DNA of 64,000 bases, taken from the NCBI RefSeq assembly GCF_943193045.1, contig NZ_CALPCN010000001.1, positions 372,001 to 436,000 of the forward strand, written 5' to 3'. The DNA is from Pumilibacter muris. GTDB lineage: Bacteria > Bacillota > Clostridia > Christensenellales > Pumilibacteraceae. Below the pieces are notes generated by a model. It searched no databases. It worked only from the letters and a program-made list of their open reading frames with translations, and was not told where the DNA came from. The position numbers and the translations under genes were made by a program. Within the stretch, counting starts at the first letter, position 1. Every line of letters starts with the position of its first letter. This document shows, piece after piece, positions 43,344-52,483 of this stretch.

Positions 43344-45155
43344 TTATTTTAAATTTTTTATTGCAGAAAGTATTCCGTTCGCCGTTATGCCCGCCGATTC
43401 CAGCGAATGTTCAACCGAAAAATCATCTAAAAATTCGTCGGAATATCCTATGCAAGAAATTTTCGCCTTTAATCCGCAAGACGTTAAATAGGAATTTACC
43501 GCCTGACCGAACCCGCCGCTAAGCGCGTTGTCTTCCACAGTAATTATTATATTTCCAGCTTTATTTATTGAATTTAAAAATTCGGTGTCGAGAGGTTTTA
43601 TAAAGCGCGCGTTTATAACGTTTGAATTGCCTACGGCTTGCGCGGCGCGCAAAGCGCGTCCTCCCGCAGCTAAAATATAAATGTTAGATTTTTCGGAAAC
43701 CACTACTTCCCATTTGCCGTATTCTATATCCGCACATTCGGAATCGAATGCATAATTTTTAGGATACCTTATTGAAAGCGGACCGTTAAAAGATTGAGAC
43801 CAAATCAACATTTTATAAAACTCGTTGCCGTCTTTCGGCGCGAGAATAGTCATGTTCGGAATCATAGAAAGATAGCTCAAATCATATATTCCCTGATGCG
43901 TTATGCCGTCGGAGCCTACCGCGCCGGCACGGTCTATAAGAAAAGTGACACCGAGATTGTTTATACAAACGTCGTGCAGTATTTGGTCGAAACCGCGTTG
44001 TAAAAACGTTGAATAAACGGCAAAATACGGCTTTAGCCCGCCTGCCGCAAGTCCTGCCGCAAGAGTAACCGCATGTTGTTCCGCAATTCCTACGTCGAAA
44101 TATCTGTTTGGAAATCGCTCTGAAAAAGCCGTGAGCCCGGTTCCGTCAGCCATAGCGGCGGTTATCGCAACAATAGACGAATTCTTTTCTCCTTCCTCGC
44201 ACAAAAAACGCGATAAAACATCGGAAAACGACGGCTCTTTATTCGCTCCCACAGGCTGAATTCCGTGAAACTTCGACGGGTCGCATTGCGCTGCGGAATC
44301 CCCTTTTCCTTTCTCTGTAACTATATGAATAAGCGACGGTCCGCACTCGTTTTTAGTTTGTTTAAATATTTCTATTAAGTTGCCTATATTGTGCCCGTCT
44401 ATGGGACCGTAATATTTTATTCCCATTTGCTCGAACATTTTATTGTTTTGAAGCAACGCCTTTATTCCGTCTTTTGTTTTGTCGAGCGCTTTATATATGT
44501 GTTCGCCGAACAAAGGAATACCGAGCACGCCTTTTTGCACAGTTCGTTTAAGTCGGGAATAACGTTTGCTGAGCCGCAATTTTGAAAGATATTCGCTCAT
44601 TGCGCCTACGTTTTTGGATATAGACATTTTATTGTCGTTCAGCACAATAGTCATTCCCGCTTGAGACGCGCCTATATCGTTTAAAGCTTCGAACGCCATA
44701 CCGCCTGTGAACGCTCCGTCGCCGATAACGCTCACAATGTTGTAGCTTTGCCCCAATAGGTCTCGAGCCCTTGCAAGCCCCAAACCTACCGACAATGATG
44801 TTGAGCTGTGCCCCATAGTAAAAGCGTCGCAGTCGCTTTCTTTCATTCTCGGAAAGCCCGAAATTCCCCCGTTGGAACGAAGAGAGGGAAACGCGTCTCT
44901 ACGCCCCGTTATTATTTTGTGCGCGTAAGCTTGATGTCCCACGTCCCATAAAATTTTATCCGCAGGGCAATCGAAAACAAAATGCAGAGCAACCGCGAGT
45001 TCTACCGCGCCGAGACTTGACGCAAGATGTCCTCCGGTATTGCGAACGGTTTCGCCTATATACTTGCGCAAACAGTTGCAGTACTCGTTTAACTCTCCTA
45101 CCGTCATTTTTTTGAGGTCTGCGGGTGAATTAACTTGTTGAATCAAATCGCTCAA
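43344..45155 (-). CDS. dxs: 1-deoxy-D-xylulose-5-phosphate synthase
   Basis: 603 residues. First enzyme of the MEP isoprenoid pathway, thiamine-dependent. GHQAYAHKIITGR, the thiamine motif GDGAFTGGMAFEALN, and the transketolase region GIAEQHAVTLAAGLA are intact. TTG start at 45155, three bases after the ispA stop, with only a weak ribosome site. The gap behind it is AT-rich and shows no clear terminator. Confidence 0.95.
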   Translation of the reverse strand: MSDLIQQVNSPADLKKMTVGELNEYCNCLRKYIGETVRNTGGHLASSLGAVELAVALHFVFDCPADKILWDVGHQAYAHKIITGRRDAFPSLRSNGGISGFPRMKESDCDAFTMGHSSTSLSVGLGLARARDLLGQSYNIVSVIGDGAFTGGMAFEALNDIGASQAGMTIVLNDNKMSISKNVGAMSEYLSKLRLSKRYSRLKRTVQKGVLGIPLFGEHIYKALDKTKDGIKALLQNNKMFEQMGIKYYGPIDGHNIGNLIEIFKQTKNECGPSLIHIVTEKGKGDSAAQCDPSKFHGIQPVGANKEPSFSDVLSRFLCEEGEKNSSIVAITAAMADGTGLTAFSERFPNRYFDVGIAEQHAVTLAAGLAAGGLKPYFAVYSTFLQRGFDQILHDVCINNLGVTFLIDRAGAVGSDGITHQGIYDLSYLSMIPNMTILAPKDGNEFYKMLIWSQSFNGPLSIRYPKNYAFDSECADIEYGKWEVVVSEKSNIYILAAGGRALRAAQAVGNSNVINARFIKPLDTEFLNSINKAGNIIITVEDNALSGGFGQAVNSYLTSCGLKAKISCIGYSDEFLDDFSVEHSLESAGITANGILSAIKNLK

Positions 45156-45158
45156 ATA

Positions 45159-45998
45159 TTATTCCGTCCGTTCCATAAAATGTATTGTGAGCTCGGTTAA
45201 AAACTCGGAGTTTTTAACGCCATGCAAAATATTCGTCGCCGCAACAGTGTGTTCTTTAAGTGCGTTTTTCGTTTGTTCTTTGCCGAAAAGTTTAAGATAT
45301 GTGTTTTGAGAATCGTTTTCCCCGTCAAGCAAATCGTCTTTAAGCTGAAACCCGAATCCGAAAATTTTTCCGAATTCTCCGAGTTGCGCCGCTTCTTTCG
45401 CAGTTGCGCCTCCTATTAAAGCGCCCGCTTCAAGCGCCGCCGATATTAGCGCCGCAGTCTTTTTCTCGTAGACGTAATCAATCGTTCTCTCAGTTGCCGA
45501 CGTTAAAATATCGCGGGACTGCCCTCCTACCATACCGCTTCCGCCCGCCGCTTTCGCTATTACCGCTCCCGCCTTTATTAAAGCGTCGCGGTTATTATCT
45601 TCCAAATCTATCGCGCCCAAAATAAGCTCGTGCGACAAATTTAAAAGAGCGTCGCCTGCAAGCACGGCAAGCGCTTCGCCGAACTTTTTGTGGCAGGTAA
45701 GCTGCCCCCTTCTAAAATCGTCGTTATCCATGCATGGCAAATCGTCGTGCACGAGCGAATAAGTATGAATACATTCGATTGCGAGAGCGAAATTCACTGC
45801 GACGCCGTTCGGTTCTCCGCCGAACATTCGCACCGCTTCGAGCAACAACACGGGGCGCAGTCTTTTACCGCCGCAAAGCAGCGAATAAGTTACGGCTTGC
45901 GAAAGCTCCGAAGGCAAAGTTTGAAATTCGTAGGTTAATTGTCGTAAATATTCCTCGAATTCTTCTTTGCGTTTTTTGTATTCTTCGGTAAAACTCAA
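45159..45998 (-). CDS. ispA: Polyprenyl (farnesyl/geranylgeranyl) diphosphate synthase
   Basis: 279 residues with TTG start at 45998, AAGGAG seven bases upstream. Condenses IPP with allylic diphosphates. First Asp-rich motif DDLPCMDND near residue 85, second DDLLD near 220. Sits between xseB and dxs, so isoprenoid precursors are made by one operon. Confidence 0.94.
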   Translation of the reverse strand: MSFTEEYKKRKEEFEEYLRQLTYEFQTLPSELSQAVTYSLLCGGKRLRPVLLLEAVRMFGGEPNGVAVNFALAIECIHTYSLVHDDLPCMDNDDFRRGQLTCHKKFGEALAVLAGDALLNLSHELILGAIDLEDNNRDALIKAGAVIAKAAGGSGMVGGQSRDILTSATERTIDYVYEKKTAALISAALEAGALIGGATAKEAAQLGEFGKIFGFGFQLKDDLLDGENDSQNTYLKLFGKEQTKNALKEHTVAATNILHGVKNSEFLTELTIHFMERTE

Positions 45999-46000
45999 TA

Positions 46001-46210
46001 TTACTCTCCTTCGCCGTTTTTTAGCAGATTATCCAAATCGCTTATTATACCGTCTATTTTTCCCTTACTCTCGTTAAGCATACCCATACATGACTTAATA
46101 AGTTTTACTCCGCTTTCGAACAAAGCTATAGCTTCGTCAAGCGAAAGTTCTTTCGAATCGAGCTTGTTCGCCGTTTCTTCGAGTTCTTTCAAAGTTTCTT
46201 CAAGCTTCAT
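46001..46210 (-). CDS. xseB: Exodeoxyribonuclease VII small subunit
   Basis: 69 residues from the ATG at 46210, chosen for GGGAGAAGG upstream and the usual family length; the open frame runs further upstream to 46267. Helical, with LEETANKLDSKELSLDEAIALFESGVKL as the family core. Partner of XseA; overlaps its end by 11 bases. Confidence 0.93.
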   Translation of the reverse strand: MKLEETLKELEETANKLDSKELSLDEAIALFESGVKLIKSCMGMLNESKGKIDGIISDLDNLLKNGEGE

Positions 46211-47456
46211 TGTTCCCTTCTCCCGTCTGAATTTTAGTAACTCTTGCCGTAAGCTTTCCGTTCGCAAGCACCGCTTTAAATTCGTCGCCTACTTTAATAT
46301 TGTCGAGCGTCGCGTTCTTACCGTCCGTTCGGTAAAGCTTAGCATATCCCATAGATAGAATTCGCAAAGGGTTGTTCGTGTCAAGTTTTGCCGACAAAAG
46401 ACGCATACGTTCGGAGGCTTCGTTATAATTCTGCAACGCCGTTTCGGAAAGCGTTTCGGAACGCGATCGCACGAAATCGCCGGCATTTTCAAAGCGCGTG
46501 GTAACGCTATCTTTCATTTTTGCGCCTAATCCGAACACAGCCGTCCGCATTTGTTCAAGACGCACTTTGCTTTTGTAAGACAGCTCCGCCGACGCGCGAT
46601 AAACTCCGTTAGTTTTGCGTGACACAGCTTTTTCTATTCCGTGTTTTAACCGCATAACCGCCGCGCCGAATCTTTCGAGAAATTCTTCGTTCTTGCGACT
46701 GATATATTCGCCCGCCATGCTCGGAGTTCCCGCCCGCAGAGATGCGGCAAAATCGCATAACGTGAAATCTGTTTCATGCCCTACCGCCGATATTACGGGA
46801 GTTCGGCAAGCGGACACAGCCCTCACGACGCTTTCATCGTTAAACACGCTCAAATCGTCGCCGCTTCCGCCTCCGCGAGCAATCACAATCGTATCGAATT
46901 TTTTCGTATCGGCTTCTTGCAATTTTCTAACTATGTCGGCTGCCGCGAGTTTACCTTGCACCAGCGAAGAAAACACGGTAAGCGCCGTAAACTTATTTTT
47001 ACGATAAAGCGTTTTAACAAAGTCGTGAATTACCGCTCCGGTTTCGCTTGTTACTATCGCTACGTTTGTAACGGGCGCGGTTATCGGCAATTTGTTTTCG
47101 AACAGCCCTTCTGCGGCGAGTTTTTCTTTCAGAGCGTTAAATTCGGCTAATATGTTGCCTACGCCTATTTTTTTAACGGTTTTGAAAGCGAACGAAATTC
47201 GCCCCGTGCGGCCGTGAAATGTAACGTTGCCGAATAACGAAACCTTTTCGCCGAGCTCTAATTTTTCAATCGCTTCAAAGCAAACGCAATTCAGTATTCC
47301 GTCGCCCTCTCGCAAAGTTACGAACGTGGCCGTAGGGGTAGCCTTAAATTCGTAAACCTCGCCTTCAACATTCAAATTATGCAGTACGAGCTCGTCTTCG
47401 AAAACGCCTTTAACATATTCGTTGAGCTGCGAAACCGTGAGTGTTCGCTCACGCAT
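46200..47456 (-). CDS. xseA: Exodeoxyribonuclease VII large subunit
   Basis: 418 residues. N-terminal OB-fold (about 1-100), catalytic region with VIARGGGSGDDLSVFNDE near 185 and GHETDFTLCDFAA near 220, then a long helical part. Degrades single-stranded DNA with XseB. Overlaps folD upstream by eight bases. Confidence 0.95.
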   Translation of the reverse strand: MRERTLTVSQLNEYVKGVFEDELVLHNLNVEGEVYEFKATPTATFVTLREGDGILNCVCFEAIEKLELGEKVSLFGNVTFHGRTGRISFAFKTVKKIGVGNILAEFNALKEKLAAEGLFENKLPITAPVTNVAIVTSETGAVIHDFVKTLYRKNKFTALTVFSSLVQGKLAAADIVRKLQEADTKKFDTIVIARGGGSGDDLSVFNDESVVRAVSACRTPVISAVGHETDFTLCDFAASLRAGTPSMAGEYISRKNEEFLERFGAAVMRLKHGIEKAVSRKTNGVYRASAELSYKSKVRLEQMRTAVFGLGAKMKDSVTTRFENAGDFVRSRSETLSETALQNYNEASERMRLLSAKLDTNNPLRILSMGYAKLYRTDGKNATLDNIKVGDEFKAVLANGKLTARVTKIQTGEGNNEA

Positions 47457-48294
47457 TTTCCGCCGCCGTCACGGTGTTTTCCAAAAGCATTGCTATTGTC
47501 ATAGGTCCCACGCCGCCGGGCACAGGAGTTATGAAAGCCGCTACGCGAGAGGCTTCGTCGAATTTTACGTCGCCGTAAAGCTTGCCGTCATGGCGGTTCA
47601 TTCCAACGTCTATAACCACCGCTCCCGGTTTAATCATATCGCCTGTTATAAACTCTTTTTTGCCAACCGCCGCCACCAAAATATCGGCGCGTGAAGTTAT
47701 GCTTGCAAGATTTTCCGTTTTTGAATGAGCTATTGTAACTGTGGCGTTATTTTGCAATAAAAGCATTGCCATAGGCTTGCCTACTATATTGCTTCTGCCC
47801 ACCACAACCGCGTTCTTTCCTTCTATATTTATTCCCGTAGAGCGTATAAGCTCTATGCAACCTTGCGGCGTGCATGCCGCAAGACAATCGTTTCCGAGCA
47901 TAAGATTTCCCGCGTTTACGGCATGAAAACCGTCCACGTCTTTTCGCGGGGATATTCTTTCGAGCACGCGTCGCTCGTTTATTCCTGTCGGAAGCGGAAG
48001 CTGTACCAAAATTCCGTGCGTCAAATTATCGGAATCGAGCTTGTCCACAAGTTCGATTATTTTTTGCTCGGAAGCGTCGGCAGACAAGCGAAAAGATTGC
48101 GACTCTATGCCCGCTTCTTCGCACGCTTTTATTTTGTTGCGCACATAAATTTCGCTTGCGGGATTATCTCCTGCCATAACTACGGCAAGACGCGTTTTTT
48201 TGCCGCTCCGCTCAAATAATTCGCGCGCCCGTTCTTTTACGCGCATTCTAACTTGCGCGGCTATTGCTTTTCCGTCAATTATCTTCGCCGTCAT
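47449..48294 (-). CDS. folD: Methylenetetrahydrofolate dehydrogenase/cyclohydrolase
   Basis: 281 residues from the ATG at 48294, AAGGAG seven bases upstream. Interconverts methylene-, methenyl- and formyl-tetrahydrofolate. Active-site YVRNKIKACEEAG near residue 50, cofactor motif GRSNIVGKPMAMLL near 160 and C-terminal TPVPGGVGPMTIAMLLENT. Overlaps nusB by 20 bases. Confidence 0.96.
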   Translation of the reverse strand: MTAKIIDGKAIAAQVRMRVKERARELFERSGKKTRLAVVMAGDNPASEIYVRNKIKACEEAGIESQSFRLSADASEQKIIELVDKLDSDNLTHGILVQLPLPTGINERRVLERISPRKDVDGFHAVNAGNLMLGNDCLAACTPQGCIELIRSTGINIEGKNAVVVGRSNIVGKPMAMLLLQNNATVTIAHSKTENLASITSRADILVAAVGKKEFITGDMIKPGAVVIDVGMNRHDGKLYGDVKFDEASRVAAFITPVPGGVGPMTIAMLLENTVTAAENA

Positions 48295-48709
48295 GTTCAA
48301 GCTCCTTTTTAAGTTCTTCTTTATTAGCGATAACCGACGCCAAAACTCCGTTTACAAACGAGGCGCTCTTTTCAGTAGAATACGTTTTGCTCAACTCTAC
48401 GGCTTCGTTCACCGACACTTTTTCGGGTACGTCCACTCTCAGCAAAAGCTCGCAAACCGAAATCATAAGAGCCGCCAAATCGGTTCTATATATGCGTTCG
48501 AACGAAAAATCTTTGCTGTATCTTTCTATTACGCTTTTCAAAAAATCGTAATTTTCGATAACGGCGCCGTATAATTCTTCGGTAAAAACCGCGTCCGACG
48601 GTTCGTCTTTCGCGCAAAGCAATTCTTTTGTAAAATCGTTGCGTTCGCCTGTTTCTATATACTCGTACACAAGTCTGAACGCGTTTTCTCTTGATGATTT
48701 TCTACTCAT
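48275..48709 (-). CDS. nusB: Transcription antitermination protein NusB
   Basis: 144 residues, all-helical. SSRENAFRLVYEYIETG at the start and a conserved LLLRVDVPEKVSVNEAVELSKTYSTEKSASFVNGVLAS end. Acts in rRNA antitermination. Only 20 bases lie between it and the asp23 terminator, so it probably depends on read-through or a promoter inside that hairpin region. Confidence 0.93.
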   Translation of the reverse strand: MSRKSSRENAFRLVYEYIETGERNDFTKELLCAKDEPSDAVFTEELYGAVIENYDFLKSVIERYSKDFSFERIYRTDLAALMISVCELLLRVDVPEKVSVNEAVELSKTYSTEKSASFVNGVLASVIANKEELKKELEHDGEDN

Positions 48710-48729
48710 ACGCCCTCTTGAAAAAATAA

Positions 48730-48763
48730 AACTATAGGCCTTAATCGCTTAAAGCCTATAGTT
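48730..48763 (-). terminator. Rho-independent terminator after asp23
   Basis: AACTATAGGC and GCCTATAGTT, a perfect 10-pair stem with a 14-base loop, followed by TTATTTTTT on the minus strand. Placed between asp23 and nusB. Confidence 0.75.
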
Positions 48764-48780
48764 AACGCTTTTGGCAAAAT

Positions 48781-49116
48781 TTACATCGGCGACTGAGCGT
48801 TACCGTCGGGCATCGTAAGACCGAGAATATTTACGTTAACAACGCCCACTTTGTATTTGCTCATTGTCTCCACGCTGCGCTTTATATTTTCCTGAACTCG
48901 GAACGCAACGTCGGAGCAACTTACACCGAATTCCACGTTAATGAAAACGTCCACGTTTACGGTGTTGCCGAACATTTCTGTGCGTATGCCTTTTCCCTGC
49001 AACGATGCAACGCCTTTAATTTCACGCACTGCAAGCACAATTATGGACGATATTAAATTACGACCATAAGTTACGTCGCCCGTAAAATTAGCATTGTAGC
49101 GGCTTTTGAGAGGCAT
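48781..49116 (-). CDS. Asp23/Gls24 family envelope stress protein
   Basis: 111 residues. DVTYGRNLISSIIVLAVREIKGVASLQGKG is the family core and VDVFINVEFGVSCSDVAFRVQENIKRSVE the second half. These proteins assemble at the cell envelope; in Clostridia a short member regularly precedes nusB. Has its own promoter. Confidence 0.92.
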   Translation of the reverse strand: MPLKSRYNANFTGDVTYGRNLISSIIVLAVREIKGVASLQGKGIRTEMFGNTVNVDVFINVEFGVSCSDVAFRVQENIKRSVETMSKYKVGVVNVNILGLTMPDGNAQSPM

Positions 49117-49146
49117 ACGGCACTCCTGTTTTTATTCTTATGTATT

Positions 49147-49175
49147 AGTATAACACAGCAAGCCGAAAAGTTCAA
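49147..49175 (-). promoter_or_regulatory. Promoter of asp23
   Basis: TTGAAC (49175-49170), 17-base spacer, TATACT (49152-49147), about 30 bases before the asp23 ATG. Confidence 0.65.
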
Positions 49176-49194
49176 TCAATTAGACGCACTAAAT

Positions 49195-49671
49195 TTATTC
49201 TACGGGAATAATTCTCACATCGAGCGCGGTTTTGTCGGTTTCGGAAACTATAATGTCGAGCACCTGAGCCACTTCGTTTTCGGTAAGCTCGTCGGATTTT
49301 ATGATTATGTTAATATTTTCGGTAGACGCCGTGACGATTGCGTCCTCGAATCCGAGAGCTTTTATAAGTCCTTCGAGCACAAGTTCGAGGTCCATATTTT
49401 TTGTAAGCGTAAGCTTCTGCGATTCGGCGTCGGCTACGGCTTCGGCGGTGGATGCCTCGTTGTTTATAATTGCGTCGAGATACATTATGGTTTGGTCGCG
49501 CGTGGTCTGGCGGTCGGTGCGGTAAGTGGTGAAAAAGTTACCGTAGCTTACGCTATCGGACGCGCTCGCCTTAGTTGCTCTGTTGTTCAGGAATATATTC
49601 AAGCAGCCCGTAACAACCAAAAGAGCCACCATACCGGCAAGTATGAAAATCTTTTTCTTTTTGCTTAACAT
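49195..49671 (-). CDS. spoIIIAH: Stage III sporulation protein AH
   Basis: 158 residues from the ATG at 49671 with GGAGG eight bases upstream. One membrane segment (about 8-26), then an external YscJ/FliF-like domain in the last 80 residues (LTLTKNMDLELVLEGLIKALGFEDAIV). It forms the mother-cell ring of the A-Q channel with forespore SpoIIQ. Last gene of the operon. Confidence 0.92.
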   Translation of the reverse strand: MLSKKKKIFILAGMVALLVVTGCLNIFLNNRATKASASDSVSYGNFFTTYRTDRQTTRDQTIMYLDAIINNEASTAEAVADAESQKLTLTKNMDLELVLEGLIKALGFEDAIVTASTENINIIIKSDELTENEVAQVLDIIVSETDKTALDVRIIPVE

Positions 49672-49706
49672 AAATTGTTCCTCCAATTTTGATTTTTATT
49701 CGTTGA

Positions 49707-50216
49707 TTACTTCATGGCATACACGTTAATTTTGTTTTGCGGAATATCCAGCAAAACGGAAACCGCATTCATAATATCCAATTTAACCGCAATATTGTTT
49801 CCTCCTTGACAGATTATAATTACGCCGAGCGCTTTGGGGTAAACCTCTTTCAGAATAATGGGAGAACTTGCTCCCTGTATCTGAATAACAGTCGGCGTAG
49901 TGGTTACGTTGTTACCCGAGTTGGAGGTTGCGTAGGCTATGATTTTTTCCACGCTACTCTCCCAATTTACCACAACTTTGACCTTGCCCACCCCTTTCAT
50001 TGCTTCGAGCGCCGACACAAGTTCGCGTTCGGTTTTGCCGCAATAGTCTGCGGAAACCGTCGGGGCGTCGCTATTCGACGTTTTCGCGTCGTTCGCTCTT
50101 GCCGAAAAGTAAATTACGAGCATAACCGCAACCGCAATAACCGCGATAATAATTTCCAAGTGCTTTTTTGTTTTAAGCGACGCAATAAATTGTTTAATTT
50201 TCGATTCAGTTTTCAT
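49707..50216 (-). CDS. spoIIIAG: Stage III sporulation protein AG
   Basis: 169 residues from the ATG at 50216, overlapping spoIIIAF by 11 bases. Membrane segment near residue 20-40 and an external ring-building domain (ALEAMKGVGKVKVVVNWES, YPKALGVIIICQGG). Forms a large ring in the outer forespore membrane. Confidence 0.93.
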   Translation of the reverse strand: MKTESKIKQFIASLKTKKHLEIIIAVIAVAVMLVIYFSARANDAKTSNSDAPTVSADYCGKTERELVSALEAMKGVGKVKVVVNWESSVEKIIAYATSNSGNNVTTTPTVIQIQGASSPIILKEVYPKALGVIIICQGGNNIAVKLDIMNAVSVLLDIPQNKINVYAMK

Positions 50217-50697
50217 AAATCGCAATCACGTCCTTATCGACAGCCAAATACAAGGAAACCTTATTTCGGAGTAGCTCATACTTATTTATATGCTCGGATT
50301 GTCCGACAATGACAACTTGGCTCAAATTTATTCGCACCGATTTTATCTCCGGCGCGGCGGCCGAAAAATCGCCGTCTATCTCTATATCCCCGAGCTTTAT
50401 TCCGTCGCTTTCAAGCGCGGATTTCAGCCCTCCGATAAGCGACTTTTTTTTGAGTTCTTCGGTATAGCTTATGTACTTATCTTGCAGTTGAACGTTTTCA
50501 CCCAAAAGAAAACCGTCGGGCGAACAACCGTTTTTAACGAGCGACGGCAAAGGAAGTATAACGATTAAAACCGTTACCGCCGCGAACACGGATTTTATAT
50601 ACTTGTTCATTCTGCCCGACGGCAAAACAAGGTCTATAACCGCGCCTATTACCACTATTCCGAGTATGCTCAGCACCCATCCGCCCAACGCTTTCAT
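50206..50697 (-). CDS. spoIIIAF: Stage III sporulation protein AF
   Basis: 163 residues from the ATG at 50697, overlapping the spoIIIAE stop as ATGA. Two N-terminal membrane segments (WVLSILGIVVIGAVIDLVLP and VFAAVTVLIVILPLP) with the GRMNKYIKSV motif between, then a soluble ring-type domain. Confidence 0.93.
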   Translation of the reverse strand: MKALGGWVLSILGIVVIGAVIDLVLPSGRMNKYIKSVFAAVTVLIVILPLPSLVKNGCSPDGFLLGENVQLQDKYISYTEELKKKSLIGGLKSALESDGIKLGDIEIDGDFSAAAPEIKSVRINLSQVVIVGQSEHINKYELLRNKVSLYLAVDKDVIAIYEN

Positions 50698-51887
50698 AAC
50701 GCAAGATTCCCCGTGCAAATTATAAGCAACAAAAATATGAAATACAAAAACGCGATTGCAAGCACTACCGACACTAAAAGAGTAAGATTTTTAGCAAGCG
50801 CCGACACAAGCGAACTCATTCTGCTGTCGCCGAGCGGTTCTATTACCGCGCCCGCAAAATGCAAACTAAGCACAAGCATAAGAATTTGCACAACTGTGGG
50901 AATAACAGACAAAAAGAGCAAAACTATAGCCGTTGTGCCTACCGCGTTTTTCACGAGAACGCTCCCCGATATAACGAGATTAAGCCCGTCGGAAAGGTAT
51001 CCGCCTATAACGGGAACGTATTTGCTTATTGCGAATTTTGCCGTTCGAACAGAAACGCCGTCGTAGACCGACGCGGTAATGCCCTGCACAGCCATAAACG
51101 CCGTAAAAACGAAAAAAGCCGTTCCGAGCAACCATTTGGAAACGTTTGAAAAGAATCCCGAAAGCTTGCCGAGTTTCACTCCGTCAGATAAATTTCCGAC
51201 GGCTGTCATAACGATAGACACTATGAACGCCGGAATAATAAACACCGTTATAAGTTCGGCGATTCCTCCTATTAAAATAGCCACTCCCGGCTTATATACG
51301 GCTACCGACGAACCCGCTCCCACCGCCGTCATTAAAGTAAGCAATATAGGAAATGTAATCCTCATTTGGTTTCTGAGTTCGGTCACGGTTTTTCGCACAG
51401 CCGCAATTAGCGAAAAAATCTGAGTAAACAACACAACTATCAATAGCGCCACGCAGGCGAAATAAACTATGTTTTGCACAGAATCGGAAGCGAATTTGCC
51501 TCTCAAAGAACTCATTAGACTATACGCCACCGCAATAGTTATAACCGAAACTATTATAGGCAAATAGTTTACTATGTTTACGCCGAGTACGCTTGCGATA
51601 TACGACAGAAAAGAACCGTAATCGTCGGAAAGATTTCCCGAAATAACGGCTTTGATTCTGTCTTTTAGTCCGCTTGTTCCTATAACCGCACGCTGACTTT
51701 CGGAAAGTGTGGCAAGATACGCTTCAAGCTCCGCCAAATCGAGATTGTCAACTATATCGTTCACGTTGTCGGCAAGTTCTTTTTCGGCTTCGGAATTGTC
51801 GGCGCGAACGGGTTCCGCGTATGTAAACGACGCCATAGAAAGATACAAAAAAAGCACGGCTATAATTGCGGCAAACTTTCTTTTCAT
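50694..51887 (-). CDS. spoIIIAE: Stage III sporulation protein AE
   Basis: 397 residues. Signal peptide (1-24), then about seven membrane segments, as in the polytopic core of the SpoIIIA complex. LKDRIKAVISGNLSDDYGSFLSYI and the GVKLGKLSGFFSNVSKWLLG stretch fit the family. Overlaps AD and AF by four bases each. Confidence 0.94.
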   Translation of the reverse strand: MKRKFAAIIAVLFLYLSMASFTYAEPVRADNSEAEKELADNVNDIVDNLDLAELEAYLATLSESQRAVIGTSGLKDRIKAVISGNLSDDYGSFLSYIASVLGVNIVNYLPIIVSVITIAVAYSLMSSLRGKFASDSVQNIVYFACVALLIVVLFTQIFSLIAAVRKTVTELRNQMRITFPILLTLMTAVGAGSSVAVYKPGVAILIGGIAELITVFIIPAFIVSIVMTAVGNLSDGVKLGKLSGFFSNVSKWLLGTAFFVFTAFMAVQGITASVYDGVSVRTAKFAISKYVPVIGGYLSDGLNLVISGSVLVKNAVGTTAIVLLFLSVIPTVVQILMLVLSLHFAGAVIEPLGDSRMSSLVSALAKNLTLLVSVVLAIAFLYFIFLLLIICTGNLAL

Positions 51888-52270
51888 GCGAGCACTCCCG
51901 CTATGGTGTCGAAAAGCATTGTTATAATGGGCAGAGCAAGCACCATAATTATAAGCTTTCCGCCTAAAATTATTTTTTCAGCCAAAGCCTTTTGTCCGCT
52001 GTCTTCCACAATTCCCGCCGAAAAATCGGCAATATAGCCTATTGAAATTATTTTCATTACGGTTTTATAAATGCTCGTGGGAATACCCGTTTTTTCGGCA
52101 ATAGACGAAAGCGTGGAAAAAACTTGAGTGAAATAGTCTATAACGGAAAGCAAAATTATGCAACCGCCCGCTATTCCCACAAGCATGGCGACCTCGCTTT
52201 TTTGCTCGCGCAACAGCACTACGCAAAACGCGGTGACAATTCCCATAGCGGAAATTTTAACTATATCCAT
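51884..52270 (-). CDS. spoIIIAD: Stage III sporulation protein AD
   Basis: 128 residues, four hydrophobic segments. Contains VISVIDYFTQVF- and FSAGIVEDSGQKALAEKIILGGK-type regions typical of AD. Overlaps spoIIIAC by ten bases and spoIIIAE by four. Confidence 0.93.
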   Translation of the reverse strand: MDIVKISAMGIVTAFCVVLLREQKSEVAMLVGIAGGCIILLSVIDYFTQVFSTLSSIAEKTGIPTSIYKTVMKIISIGYIADFSAGIVEDSGQKALAEKIILGGKLIIMVLALPIITMLFDTIAGVLA

Positions 52271-52470
52271 AGGCGATACAGTCCGAACATTGTTCTGAGC
52301 GTGTCGAAAAGCCCCGCTATTAGGTCAACAACCATGAACAAAACTATTACAAGCCCCGCAAGCGTCGTTATTGTGGCTATTTCGTCTTTGTCGGCTTTTT
52401 TAAGCACTTGCCCGACTATTGCCGTTATGATTCCCACTGCGGCTATTTTGAAAATTATGTTTATATCCAA
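52261..52470 (-). CDS. spoIIIAC: Stage III sporulation protein AC
   Basis: 69 residues with TTG start at 52470 and a GAGGT site ten bases upstream; family length is 65-70. Two membrane helices; GQVLKKADKDEIATITTLAGLVIVL is characteristic. Pairs with AD in the membrane. Confidence 0.93.
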   Translation of the reverse strand: MDINIIFKIAAVGIITAIVGQVLKKADKDEIATITTLAGLVIVLFMVVDLIAGLFDTLRTMFGLYRLWI

Positions 52471-52483
52471 ATCCGCACCTACC

